From Sphaerospermopsis sp. SIO1G1 (GTDB taxonomy: Bacteria; Cyanobacteriota; Cyanobacteriia; Cyanobacteriales; Nostocaceae), in NCBI GenBank assembly GCA_010672785.1, contig JAAHFX010000014.1:3167-67166 (forward strand): DNA of 64,000 bases, in the 5' to 3' direction. The notes beneath the pieces are model-generated. The model had not been told where the DNA came from. It did no database searches and saw only the letters and a list, made by a program, of their open reading frames with translations. Below, piece by piece: positions 47,831-57,043 of this stretch. Each line of letters begins with the position of its first letter. Within the stretch, counting starts at the first letter, position 1. The position numbers and the translations under genes are program-made.

Positions 47831-48904
47831 CTAGGCTGGAGAATTAGATTTCTCAGCGTAATATTCATCAAAGGTTGTATAACCAACGTCAGTTTTGTAA
47901 AGTTGACATTCGTTAGTAATTTTTTTCATTAAATCCCAAGAGAAAGTTAATTCTTCATGGATATACTCACCCCAATTTTTCTTGATGCTATCGTAAGCTA
48001 ACCGCAAATTATAGGAAGGAATTGCAGTAGAAATATGATGGGGAACATGAACATTAATATCATGACAAAGAATTTCTACCCAACGAGGATAATCACAGTG
48101 AATTGTTCCAAATAACTGCGCCATAGCCTCATTCCACTTATCAGCAGTTTTAAAGGGAACATCTGCAATTGTATGGTGAACAATGGTAAAGGTACTCATC
48201 CAGAAATGGTAAACCATCCAAGGAATAAACCAGAATTTAATAAAGCCCCAAACACCAGTGGTAATGATCAAAGTGGGAAATACGATTGCTGCGAAAGCTA
48301 CTACCACACCTATAGACAATTTTACACTAGCACGGTCTTTTTCTTGGAACTTGCGGGCATCAAAATGGACAACCGCCCAATGTCCAATAGAACCTACCCA
48401 CCACAAACGCTTACGGATAAATAATTGATAAGCAGACTGTCTGGTGTTATCCCAACCTTCAAAAACTTCCGGTCTGATGGGATGCCAGGCGTTATCTTCA
48501 TCCAGTTTGTTGGTATGTTTGTGGTGATGATTGTGTTTAATTCTCCAACTATGAAAAGGGTAAATTAAAAACATCATGAAAAAATGACCAACTATATCAT
48601 TTACCCGACGACTATTGGAAAATGAACGATGGGCGCAGTCATGACCAATAACAAAAAACCCTGTTAAAGCAGTTCCTGTAAAAAACCAAGCTAGAGGGAG
48701 AAGAAACCAAGGAGAAATGGCCAAAAAATAATAGCCTAGTGCCGCCATAGACAAACTTAAAACAGTTGTTGTCCAAGCCTTACGGCTATTTTTCTGAAAA
48801 CATTCCTTGGGTATGCTTTTGATAATATGCTTTAGCTTAATTTCGTCTTTGCTAAGGTTATTCGGGACGAAACTTTCCTGGCCTTTAATTAGTGATGTAG
48901 TCAT
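47831..48904 (-). CDS. desA: Fatty acid desaturase, DesA-like (delta-12)
   Basis: HDCAH, HNHHHKHT, HVPHH histidine boxes; LKHIIKSIPKECFQKNSRKA. Confidence 0.87.
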   Translation of the reverse strand: MTTSLIKGQESFVPNNLSKDEIKLKHIIKSIPKECFQKNSRKAWTTTVLSLSMAALGYYFLAISPWFLLPLAWFFTGTALTGFFVIGHDCAHRSFSNSRRVNDIVGHFFMMFLIYPFHSWRIKHNHHHKHTNKLDEDNAWHPIRPEVFEGWDNTRQSAYQLFIRKRLWWVGSIGHWAVVHFDARKFQEKDRASVKLSIGVVVAFAAIVFPTLIITTGVWGFIKFWFIPWMVYHFWMSTFTIVHHTIADVPFKTADKWNEAMAQLFGTIHCDYPRWVEILCHDINVHVPHHISTAIPSYNLRLAYDSIKKNWGEYIHEELTFSWDLMKKITNECQLYKTDVGYTTFDEYYAEKSNSPA

Positions 48905-49149
48905 GAATACCTAAAGAACAGCAAACTGGACTGCTAATTCTGTAAAAAAAATGAACAAGCAGCAAAGTTTTGTAACATTAATTAATTTCTGTGATTATAG
49001 CAACCTAAGAGCAACTTAGGATAGATGAAATTCCAAAATTCAAAAGAAAAAGGCCAAATCTTGAAATACCGTATTTACACGCAAAAAGCCAATAGTTTCA
49101 TAACTAAAAATTAGCTATAAAACTATTGACTTAATACTGAAATTATGCT

Positions 49150-49971
49150 TTATGCTTTTTTTCCTGCCAGCTTAACATTGGTAGCTAAACCGAACATTTG
49201 TAGTAATTGAATAGTCATCCAAGTCATATCAATTTCCCACCATTCCAAACCATGACGGGCTGAGTATTGAAAAGCATGGTGATTATTGTGCCAACCTTCA
49301 CCAAATACTAAAACAGCTACCCACCAACAGTTGGTGGAATTATCACCAGAATCTGGATATGTGCGGTAGCCAAACTTATGAGTAGCACTATTAACTAACC
49401 AAGTGCAGTGGTAAACCCAAACGATGCGGACAAAAATGCCCCAAACAACGAAGGACCAACCACCAAGCAGTAGTAAAGCTACACCCAAAGCAGCTTGGAC
49501 GAAAATAAAATATTTTTGCAAAAACTGATAAACTGGGTCTTCTGCAATATCTTTTGTAAAGCGAGGAATTTGAGCGTGGGCGGGAGAATGAAAAATTAAC
49601 CAACCGATATGACTCCACCAAAAACCTTTATTGGAATCATGGGGGTCTTGTTCGGTATCAGAATGTAAATGATGAATGCGGTGTGTCCCTATCCACTCAA
49701 TTGGTCCACCTTGACAAGCAAGAGTACCACAGAAGATGAAAAAATACTCCAACCATTTGGGAGTTTGAAAACTGCGATGGGTCACAAGACGGTGAAAACC
49801 CAGGGTAATACCCAGGCCACCACTAACCCAGTACAAAAATAAAGCGACACCGACTGCTGTCCAGTTGGTATTACCAGGAACAAAGGCAAATAAAGCACCG
49901 ATGTGCAGAGCGATAAAAAATAGGGTATTTACCCAGTTAATTTGTAGTTTAGTCGAGGTAGCAATTGTCAT
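49150..49971 (-). CDS. desC: Acyl desaturase, DesC-like (delta-9)
   Basis: LGFHRLVTHRSF, HRIHHLHSD, EGWHNNHHAF. Confidence 0.93.
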   Translation of the reverse strand: MTIATSTKLQINWVNTLFFIALHIGALFAFVPGNTNWTAVGVALFLYWVSGGLGITLGFHRLVTHRSFQTPKWLEYFFIFCGTLACQGGPIEWIGTHRIHHLHSDTEQDPHDSNKGFWWSHIGWLIFHSPAHAQIPRFTKDIAEDPVYQFLQKYFIFVQAALGVALLLLGGWSFVVWGIFVRIVWVYHCTWLVNSATHKFGYRTYPDSGDNSTNCWWVAVLVFGEGWHNNHHAFQYSARHGLEWWEIDMTWMTIQLLQMFGLATNVKLAGKKA

Positions 49972-50057
49972 GCAGTAACCTTTATAGGAATTGTCCAGCC
50001 TAATCTGCGTGATTTGAGAATCCGCATATTTAGATTATTTGATTAAATGAGGAAACA

Positions 50058-51287
50058 ATGAACAGCATAGATCAGCTGCAAGAAGCAGAACAGGCACTAT
50101 TAGAAATTTTTTATGGTATTGACACTCAGGTCAAGCAAAATCTTCAAAGAGTTCTGAATGCTTTTCGTCATCATCGGGTAGGAGCGCACCATTTTACAAG
50201 TGTTAGTGGCTACGGACATGATGACTTAGGGAGAGAAACCTTAGACCAGGTTTTTGCTGAAGCGATGGGAGCAGAAGCCGCCATAGTGCGAGTACAAATT
50301 GTGTCAGGTACTCATGCGATCGCCTGTGCGCTATACGGTGTACTTCGTCCTGGGGATGAAATGTTAGCAGTGGTCGGTTCTCCCTACGATACTTTGGAAG
50401 AGGTAATTGGCTTACGTGGTCAAAACCAAGGCTCTCTTATTGATTTTGGCATAAAATACCGCCAATTAGAACTAACATCAGAAGAAACATTAGACTGGCA
50501 AGGTTTAAGCACAGCAGTTAAAGAAGATACTCGCTTAGTTTTGATTCAGAGATCCTGCGGATATTCTTGGCGACCCAGCCTTTCCATCACCGACATTGAA
50601 AAAATCATCAAAATCGTCAAACAACAAAACCCTAACACAGTTTGTTTTGTTGACAACTGCTACGGAGAATTTATTGAAACCCAAGAACCCACCCACGTAG
50701 GTGCAGACTTAATGGCTGGGTCATTAATCAAAAATCCTGGTGGTACAGTAGTCACTGCTGGAGGATACATAGCTGGACGTGCAGACTTAGTAGAAGCAGC
50801 AGCTTGTAGACTGACCGCCCCAGGAATAGGTAGTGAAGGGGGAGCGACCTTTGATCAAAACCGCCTGCTTTTCCAAGGATTATTTTTAGCACCACAAATG
50901 GTAGGGGAAGCAATGAAAGGAACATATCTAACAGGGTATGTATTTAATAAATTGGGTTATCCTGTCAACCCTGCACCTTTAGCACCAAGGGGAGATGTGA
51001 TCCAAGCGATTAAACTGGGTTCAGCAGAAAAATTAATTGCCTTTTGTAAAGCGATTCAACAATATTCACCTATAGGTTCTTATTTAGATCCAGTTCCTGA
51101 CCAAATGCCAGGTTATGAAAGTAAGGTTGTAATGGCTGGAGGTACGTTTATTGAGGGTAGCACTTTGGAATTATCGGCAGATGGCCCTTTGAGAGAACCT
51201 TATATTGTTTATTGTCAGGGTGGAACGCATTGGAGTCATGTATCTTTGGCGTTACAGGCTGCTATTGAGGCTGTGGGAGAAGCATGA
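50058..51287 (+). CDS. Methionine gamma-lyase/aluminum-resistance family PLP enzyme
   Basis: HHFTSVSGYGHDDLGRETLDQVFAEAMGAEAAIVRVQIVSGTHAIACALYG; DLMAGSLIKNPGGTVVTAGGYIAG. Confidence 0.9.
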   Translation: MNSIDQLQEAEQALLEIFYGIDTQVKQNLQRVLNAFRHHRVGAHHFTSVSGYGHDDLGRETLDQVFAEAMGAEAAIVRVQIVSGTHAIACALYGVLRPGDEMLAVVGSPYDTLEEVIGLRGQNQGSLIDFGIKYRQLELTSEETLDWQGLSTAVKEDTRLVLIQRSCGYSWRPSLSITDIEKIIKIVKQQNPNTVCFVDNCYGEFIETQEPTHVGADLMAGSLIKNPGGTVVTAGGYIAGRADLVEAAACRLTAPGIGSEGGATFDQNRLLFQGLFLAPQMVGEAMKGTYLTGYVFNKLGYPVNPAPLAPRGDVIQAIKLGSAEKLIAFCKAIQQYSPIGSYLDPVPDQMPGYESKVVMAGGTFIEGSTLELSADGPLREPYIVYCQGGTHWSHVSLALQAAIEAVGEA

Positions 51288-51329
51288 GATAATTTTTTTT
51301 GCACGCAGAGACGCAGAGGCGCAGAGAGT

Positions 51330-51707
51330 ATGATTGAAAATGAGATTACGGGAATTATTGTTGATGTGGCTTATAAGGTTCACATAACTTTAGGACCGGG
51401 TTTGTTGGAGTCTGTTTATGAAACTGTGATGGATGTTGAGTTGAGACGGAGAAAATTGGCAGTGAGAAGACAGGTAATTATTCCTATCACCTATGAGGGT
51501 ATAGTTTTAGAAGAGGGTTTCCGGGCTGATTTGATAGTTGAAGACAAGGTAATTGTCGAACTAAAATCAGTGGAAAATCTCCGTCCTGTACACCATAAAC
51601 AGTTACAAACCTATCTCAAGCTGGCTGATAAAAAAGTTGGACTATTAATCAACTTTAACGTCTCACTGATCAAAGATGGCATCTCAAGAGTCGTAAATAA
51701 CCTCTAA
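51330..51707 (+). CDS. GxxExxY protein
   Basis: VHITLGPGLLESVYETVMDVELRRRKL...FRADLIVEDKVIVELKSVENLRPVHHKQLQTYLKL. Confidence 0.93.
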   Translation: MIENEITGIIVDVAYKVHITLGPGLLESVYETVMDVELRRRKLAVRRQVIIPITYEGIVLEEGFRADLIVEDKVIVELKSVENLRPVHHKQLQTYLKLADKKVGLLINFNVSLIKDGISRVVNNL

Positions 51708-51746
51708 AAACTCTCTGCGACTCTGCGCCTCTGCGTGAGATATTTC

Positions 51747-52946
51747 TTATTCCGGTAATTTATACTGCGCTACGATCCGCTTGGCAAACTCCGGTACATG
51801 ATCTTCCAATTTCTGAGGATGATTCCGCTGCACATATAAGTAGTTTCTCGTAAAGTGGGAATCCATTGAAAACTTCCCATACTCTAATCCTTGCGGTCCA
51901 ATTTTATCTATCACTACTCCCATTAATTTCGCTACCCACATCGGTAAGGTAACGGCTTTATCATAAGCTTCTATTCCCTGTTGAACGGCAGCTTTTCTGT
52001 CTCCTTTGGAGGTGACTGGTTGGGTGTGGAGTTGATCTTTGACCAGTTCTAACATTTCTTTGCCGGTATCATTTCTGACTACAATCCATTGCCATCTGAA
52101 GGGTGCGCCCATGTATCCAACGACGATATCTGCTAGGGAGTTGACGTAATCAAAACAACTCATACAGGATGGGGCGAAGATGTCTTTTAAAACGTTGGTT
52201 TTGAGTCCAAAGAAGGGGACTTTTTCTACTGAACCGTCTTCGTGTTTGAAGTGTACCCTGAAGTCTTGCATAAATTCGTAGCTGACTACGGTTTCGGGGG
52301 AACTGCTGGTGGTTTCTAGGAATTTTTGTAGTCCGGCGCGGGTAACGTTATCTACGCATGGTGTACCCAGAACGTAGAGTTTTTCTAGTCCGAGTTTTTT
52401 CTCAACGGCGCGTAATGCTTGAATTTGACACCCGACTCCGATGACTAGCAGGCGTTTCATTCCTGACTGTTCAATCTGTTCTAATACGGAAAGGTTAGGG
52501 GATAGGGTAGGTTTATTTACCTTTGCTGCAAGTATTTCTTCGGGGGTGCGGGCGATGATGGGTACGGGTTGAAAGCGATCTTCTTTGGAGTTTTGCACAC
52601 AGACTACGCCTTCAACTAAACCCCGGTTGAGCATTTCTATGGCGATGGTGCTAACTATACCTGTCCATTGTGCGCCTTCGATGGGTTGTTGTTTGCGGGC
52701 GGCGATCATTTCTTGATGTACGCCAAAGTAGAGTTCGTTTTCGTCTTCTAGGTTGCGGGGGCGGTTATGGGTGGTGGTTTCTAGTTCGTCTATTCTTTGG
52801 GTGATGAAGGCGCACGCTTCTTTGACATAGTGGATGTAGTAGGTGTCGCAGAGTCCGCATTCGCTACATAGTTCTTTGGCGGGGCGTACGCTTCCGGGTT
52901 TTAAGGCTTTGGCTTTTTTGTGTTTGTTGGTGTCTATGGATGTCAT
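51747..52946 (-). CDS. bciB: Coenzyme F420 hydrogenase/dehydrogenase beta-subunit family; BciB-like 8-vinyl reductase
   Basis: CSECGLCDTYYIHYVKEACAFI; IGVGCQIQALRAVEKKLGLEKLYVLGTPCVDNVTRAGLQKFL; SCMSCFDYVNSLADIVVGYMGAP. Confidence 0.85.
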   Translation of the reverse strand: MTSIDTNKHKKAKALKPGSVRPAKELCSECGLCDTYYIHYVKEACAFITQRIDELETTTHNRPRNLEDENELYFGVHQEMIAARKQQPIEGAQWTGIVSTIAIEMLNRGLVEGVVCVQNSKEDRFQPVPIIARTPEEILAAKVNKPTLSPNLSVLEQIEQSGMKRLLVIGVGCQIQALRAVEKKLGLEKLYVLGTPCVDNVTRAGLQKFLETTSSSPETVVSYEFMQDFRVHFKHEDGSVEKVPFFGLKTNVLKDIFAPSCMSCFDYVNSLADIVVGYMGAPFRWQWIVVRNDTGKEMLELVKDQLHTQPVTSKGDRKAAVQQGIEAYDKAVTLPMWVAKLMGVVIDKIGPQGLEYGKFSMDSHFTRNYLYVQRNHPQKLEDHVPEFAKRIVAQYKLPE

Positions 52947-53162
52947 ATATTTTGTTTATTTTTACTAAAATATTGCTTTTATTACCTTATCGTTAGGGGT
53001 TGTAATGTGGGTGGTTTGATTTGGGGAAGAGGGTTTTTTCACGCAGAGACGCAGAGGCGCAGAGAGAGACGCAAAGGGGATTTTAGTGATATAAAGTTAA
53101 CACTTGAAACTTTTTTACTTGGTTGTTAGAGTAAAAATTCGATAAATAAGGAGTTATATGCT

Positions 53163-53834
53163 GTGCAAAATAATCTAACTATTAATGGTGTACCTGTACA
53201 AACTGTATATAGTGACTATAAGCAAGGAATATACATTGTCAATAGAAGATATCAAAGGAAACTTGTTTGGACTGTAAATCAAAAAGAGAAATTTATTGAT
53301 TCACTTAGGCGAATAAATACTGGGGGAGTAATACTTTCAAGACAAGAAGTAAGGCAAGCTGGATCAACATCTGAGTTTTCTCAACTTGTAAGAAAATGTG
53401 CTGTATACGTTCGGGGTGATTCTTCGCATACAGATATAGTTGAGTTAGATAAAATGAGATTAATTAGTCTAACTAACGATAATTTAGATTATGGAATAAA
53501 GATAAGTAATACTTTTTGGAATAAACAACGGATTTTAACTGCTGGTAATATTTTAGAGTCCAGAGACGAAGAACTTATATCTCACATTCTCCTTTACATG
53601 ATTTTGAGAGATTATGCCAAGACTACATCAAATTTTTTAGATGAAGTTTACTCAGAAAACAATGATGCTTATATAAAATGTAATGGTGCTGTAAGAAAAA
53701 TTGGATTTGAGAAAGTATTTAAACAATTTTGTTTTGTGTATAATGAGTTGCTTAAAACTATTAATGAATTTGATGGCAATTTTCCAAAATATATTTACAA
53801 AACAAAAACGTTTAAGATTACAAATGCCTATTAA
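53163..53834 (+). CDS. DUF262-like protein with apparent internal deletion (possibly a pseudogene)
   Basis: VQTVYSDYKQGIYIVNRRYQRKLVWTVNQKEKFIDSL joined directly to RRINTGGVILSRQEVRQAGSTSEFSQLVRKC; GTG start. Confidence 0.7.
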   Translation: MQNNLTINGVPVQTVYSDYKQGIYIVNRRYQRKLVWTVNQKEKFIDSLRRINTGGVILSRQEVRQAGSTSEFSQLVRKCAVYVRGDSSHTDIVELDKMRLISLTNDNLDYGIKISNTFWNKQRILTAGNILESRDEELISHILLYMILRDYAKTTSNFLDEVYSENNDAYIKCNGAVRKIGFEKVFKQFCFVYNELLKTINEFDGNFPKYIYKTKTFKITNAY

Positions 53835-53858
53835 GTAATTTTTCTGGCTTTTTTTAAA

Positions 53859-54641
53859 ATGTTATTAGACAAAAATCAAAAAATACAAAATTACAAAAAT
53901 TTAGCAAAGCTAATCAAAGGAGTTGCAACTCAATGTATGGGTGAACTTCAATTAAATAAAAAATGGAACTCCCAGGATAGAGAGCAGATGATTAATGCTG
54001 TTTGTGGAGTGATAGGAAAACAGTTTATAGCACGTGAAGTAGAAGATCCAACGCGTGTATCTTGGGGTGAAAATCTTGAAAATATCTTAAATCAATCAAG
54101 AACTGAAAATGTTTGCTACGATTTTAAAATAGGACTTCATAACCTTCAGGGAGATACTAGCTTTAATACGAAATTAGTTCTTAAAATTGTCAAAACTCTC
54201 ACGGCAATGGCTAATTCACACGCAGGTGAAAATTATGTAATTTTGGGAGTTGCAGATAACAAAGAATCTGCTGAAAAACATGACGAAAAATATAGCAGTA
54301 ATCCTATAAAATACGATAGTTTCTATATAACCGGAATTGGTAGTGAGGCTAAAGAGTATCATAAAAATATAGATTCTTATTTTCAAAAAATCCAGCAGAC
54401 ATTAGATGAAGCTCCAATAGATGAATCAACAGAAAGAATAATTCAGCGTAATGTGAATTGTTTCAAATACCATGATAAAGATTTTATTGTGATGAAAATT
54501 ATACGCGAATCAAAACCTATGAAATATGACGGACAATATTTTGTTAGAAAAACGGCAAATACAGATTCTTCTCCAGTTGATGACATATTTGAATTTTCTC
54601 AAGAATTTACGGCACAAACAGAAAGATATCCTTACAACTAA
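53859..54641 (+). CDS. Schlafen/AlbA_2-like putative DNA/ATP-binding domain protein
   Basis: SRTENVCYDFKIGLHNL ... KTLTAMANSHAGENYVILGVADNKESAEKH ... FIVMKIIRESKPMKYDGQYFVRKTANTDSSP. Confidence 0.75.
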   Translation: MLLDKNQKIQNYKNLAKLIKGVATQCMGELQLNKKWNSQDREQMINAVCGVIGKQFIAREVEDPTRVSWGENLENILNQSRTENVCYDFKIGLHNLQGDTSFNTKLVLKIVKTLTAMANSHAGENYVILGVADNKESAEKHDEKYSSNPIKYDSFYITGIGSEAKEYHKNIDSYFQKIQQTLDEAPIDESTERIIQRNVNCFKYHDKDFIVMKIIRESKPMKYDGQYFVRKTANTDSSPVDDIFEFSQEFTAQTERYPYN

Positions 54642-54815
54642 ATATTTTCTTAACAGTAGTAATCAAATATGGTTCATAAAAGTGTTAATTAGACAGCATT
54701 CTCAATATGCTGTTTATTGCGCTATTAGCCAATAAATATGACTTACGCTACACTTTTCTTGTTGATCTCAAAATCCTCTAAAATAAAAAATATCAACATT
54801 ATCCAATATACCAAA

Positions 54816-55031
54816 ATGAGTAAAGAGTTTAATGTAATTATTGAAAGAGATGCTGATGGTTACTTTGTCGCATCTGTACCTAGTATTCCTGGTTGTCACA
54901 CTCAAGCAAAATCTTTAGATGAACTGATGGAACGTATTAAAGAAGCAATAGAACTGTGTTTAGAAGTTGATGAAAATAAAATAGAACCTCTGGAATTTGT
55001 AGGTGTGCAAAGAGTCGCTATTGAAGTATGA
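54816..55031 (+). CDS. HicB-like antitoxin
   Basis: MSKEFNVIIERDADGYFVASVPSIPGCHTQAKSLDELMERIKEAIELCLEV. Confidence 0.9.
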   Translation: MSKEFNVIIERDADGYFVASVPSIPGCHTQAKSLDELMERIKEAIELCLEVDENKIEPLEFVGVQRVAIEV

Positions 55032-55251
55032 GTAAATTACCAAGTTTAACAGGAAAGGAAGTAATAGCAGCACTTAATAAAGCAGGTTTTGAAGTAGTAA
55101 GAATGCGAGGAAGTCATCATTTCTTATACACAGTGATGGAAGAAGGACTGTTGTTCCAGTACATTCTGGTGAAACAATTGGAACTGGATTAATGAGACAA
55201 ATACTACGTGATTGTCAATTAGGTAGAGAGGAATTTAGGGACTTGCTTTAA
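55028..55251 (+). pseudogene. HicA-like toxin, frameshifted
   Basis: MSKLPSLTGKEVIAALNKAGFEVVRMRGSHHFLYT then a shift near 55131 to DGRRTVVPVHSGETIGTGLMRQILRDCQLGREEFRDLL*. 224 nt, not divisible by 3; ATGA overlap with hicB. Confidence 0.85.
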
Positions 55252-55306
55252 TTTATGTTTATAATTACAAGACATCTTTAATTATGCCATAAAACCCTGA
55301 ATCATT

Positions 55307-55624
55307 ATGTCAGAAAATATCGAAATTAAATCTAGTAGTGGTAATGTATTTGCTGATTTAGGTTTACCAAACCCGGATGAAATGTTAGTAAAAGCAGAAC
55401 TAGCTCGGAAAATTAGTCAAGCTATTACCTCACGGGGATTAACTCAAGTTGAAGCTGCGGAATTATTAGGAATTGATCAACCAAAAGTTTCTGCTTTAAT
55501 TAGAGGAAAACTAACAGGATTTTCTTTAGAAAGAATGTTTAGATTTCTCAACGCTTTTGATAGTGATGTGGAAATTACAGTTAAACCTAAATCTAGTCAT
55601 AATGCACGGATTATTGTCAAATAA
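55307..55624 (+). CDS. XRE-family helix-turn-helix protein (antitoxin-like)
   Basis: ELARKISQAITSRGLTQVEAAELLGIDQPKVSALIRGKLTGFSLERMFRFLNAFDSDVEITVKP. Confidence 0.9.
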   Translation: MSENIEIKSSSGNVFADLGLPNPDEMLVKAELARKISQAITSRGLTQVEAAELLGIDQPKVSALIRGKLTGFSLERMFRFLNAFDSDVEITVKPKSSHNARIIVK

Positions 55625-55705
55625 TTTTAGAAAAGAACGCTTTATTGAAGTTTGTGATAAAATTAATCTAATTGAATGTTTATTGATATCAAAAATACCA
55701 ACCCA

Positions 55706-55909
55706 ATGCAAACTAATAAATATCCCTTTGCTGAAGAATTGATTACTGATGTTCAAGGTAATATCAAAAAAGTAGTCATGGATTTTCAAGAATATTTACG
55801 GTTGTTAGAAGCATTAGAAGATGAAGGACTAATTCTAGCAATGAAAGAAGTAGAAAATGAAACTCCCTTAAATTTTAATCAAGCATTAGCAGAATTAGAA
55901 AAAGAGTGA
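55706..55909 (+). CDS. Type II toxin-antitoxin system antitoxin-like protein
   Basis: MQTNKYPFAEELITDVQGNIKKVVMDFQEYLRLLEALEDEGLILAMKEVENE; overlaps the RelE-like toxin gene. Confidence 0.8.
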   Translation: MQTNKYPFAEELITDVQGNIKKVVMDFQEYLRLLEALEDEGLILAMKEVENETPLNFNQALAELEKE

Positions 55910-56178
55910 ATACCCAGTATCTACCGAGTTTTATTAAAGACCTAAAAGCGATCAAAAGTACACCTTACTATGAGTCTATTAAGAAATTTGCTTTTGAAGA
56001 AATTATTGAAACATCAAGTTTTACAGAAATCAACAATATCAAAAAGCTGCAAGGATATGATAATGCTTATCGTATTCGTATAGGTGATTATCGTATTGGT
56101 GTTATTTTTGATGGTGAAACTTTAATTTTTGAAAGAGTTTTGCACCGTAAAGAAATCTATCGTTATTTTCCAAAATAG
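55906..56178 (+). CDS. RelE/ParE family toxin
   Basis: IKDLKAIKSTPYYESI...INNIKKLQGYDNAYRIRIGDYRIGVIFDGETLIFERVLHRKEIYRYFPK; GTG start. Confidence 0.9.
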   Translation: MNTQYLPSFIKDLKAIKSTPYYESIKKFAFEEIIETSSFTEINNIKKLQGYDNAYRIRIGDYRIGVIFDGETLIFERVLHRKEIYRYFPK

Positions 56179-56203
56179 ATCCTCTTCCAATAACCATAAA
56201 ATC

Positions 56204-56773
56204 ATGAAAATGAAACTAATGTCACCCCTGATATTTTTATTAACTTTAACTCTCACCCTATCCACATCTATTTATACTCCAAAAGTGAACGCACAAACAA
56301 AATTTTGTAACTTTGATTTTCTCAAATGTGAAGATTATTGTGATCAATTACCTACAGATTATAAATATCAAGGTTTAAAAATTACTCAAAAACTAATTAA
56401 TCAATTACTAAGAGGGAGTGGTGTCTGTGAAGAATCGAGGGATAAATTTAACGGTGCGTGTTATGTCGCTAAGTCTTATAAATTTAAAGACGGTGTGATT
56501 TCTTTAAAAGTTGTAAGTCATGAGCGTTCTTATACAGATATTAAATTTAATTCTGACATCAGTCCAGAACAAGCTGCAAATCTAGCAAAACAATCTTTTA
56601 ATAATGGTGAATCTTTTGATAAAACAGAACACTTAATAGATAGAATTGTCTTATTTGCTTCTCCCTCTTCCTATGCGGGTGATGGAAAAACTTATTATCT
56701 ACGTCAAATTTACCTAATTTTAACTCCCTCAGGTCAGGTAGTAAGAATTATTTCGGTTCAAAGTTCACTTTAA
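56204..56773 (+). CDS. Hypothetical secreted protein
   Basis: MKMKLMSPLIFLLTLTLTLSTSIYTPKVNAQT signal peptide; six or more Cys in the mature region. Confidence 0.7.
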   Translation: MKMKLMSPLIFLLTLTLTLSTSIYTPKVNAQTKFCNFDFLKCEDYCDQLPTDYKYQGLKITQKLINQLLRGSGVCEESRDKFNGACYVAKSYKFKDGVISLKVVSHERSYTDIKFNSDISPEQAANLAKQSFNNGESFDKTEHLIDRIVLFASPSSYAGDGKTYYLRQIYLILTPSGQVVRIISVQSSL

Positions 56774-56845
56774 TTCAAAATTAACGTAGGTTGGGTTGAT
56801 ACTAGGAAACCTAACTTTTTAAAACTCTGTTTTCACTTCGTCTTT

Positions 56846-56992
56846 TAGAGGATGTTTGAAAAGGATTGGCTTGAGGCTCAAATGCTACTCAGGTGCATCA
56901 TATCAAATACCAAAACTCCTATTCTATCGTAGTGAATTTTCAGTACCTAGGGTTGTGAAACACACTATGAAATACTTTTCAAACATCCTCTT
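56846..56992. mobile_element. MITE-like element, family A copy 2 (147 bp)
   Basis: TIRs GAGGATGTTTGAAAAG / CTTTTCAAACATCCTC exact over 16 bp; interior resembles 24299-24445. Confidence 0.85.
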
Positions 56993-57043
56993 GGCAAACC
57001 CTAATTAACTGTTATACAAAGTCCAGTTAAATTGCAAACAAGG

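Noticed and set aside
46607-49971. Desaturase trio as a biosynthetic gene cluster
   Set aside because: DesB/DesA/DesC-type genes are known cyanobacterial membrane lipid enzymes; ordinary core content.
51302-51735. ACGCAGAGACGCAGAGGCGCAGAGAG motif (51302, 53041) and its inverse near 51713 as a specific inverted-repeat transposon around the GxxExxY gene
   Set aside because: This low-complexity motif is a common dispersed cyanobacterial repeat as I recall it. No transposase or clear ends; a composite element is not supported.
53163-54641. Calling the DUF262/AlbA_2 pair a confirmed active defence system
   Set aside because: The first gene appears internally deleted and no search was possible; kept only as a hypothesis.
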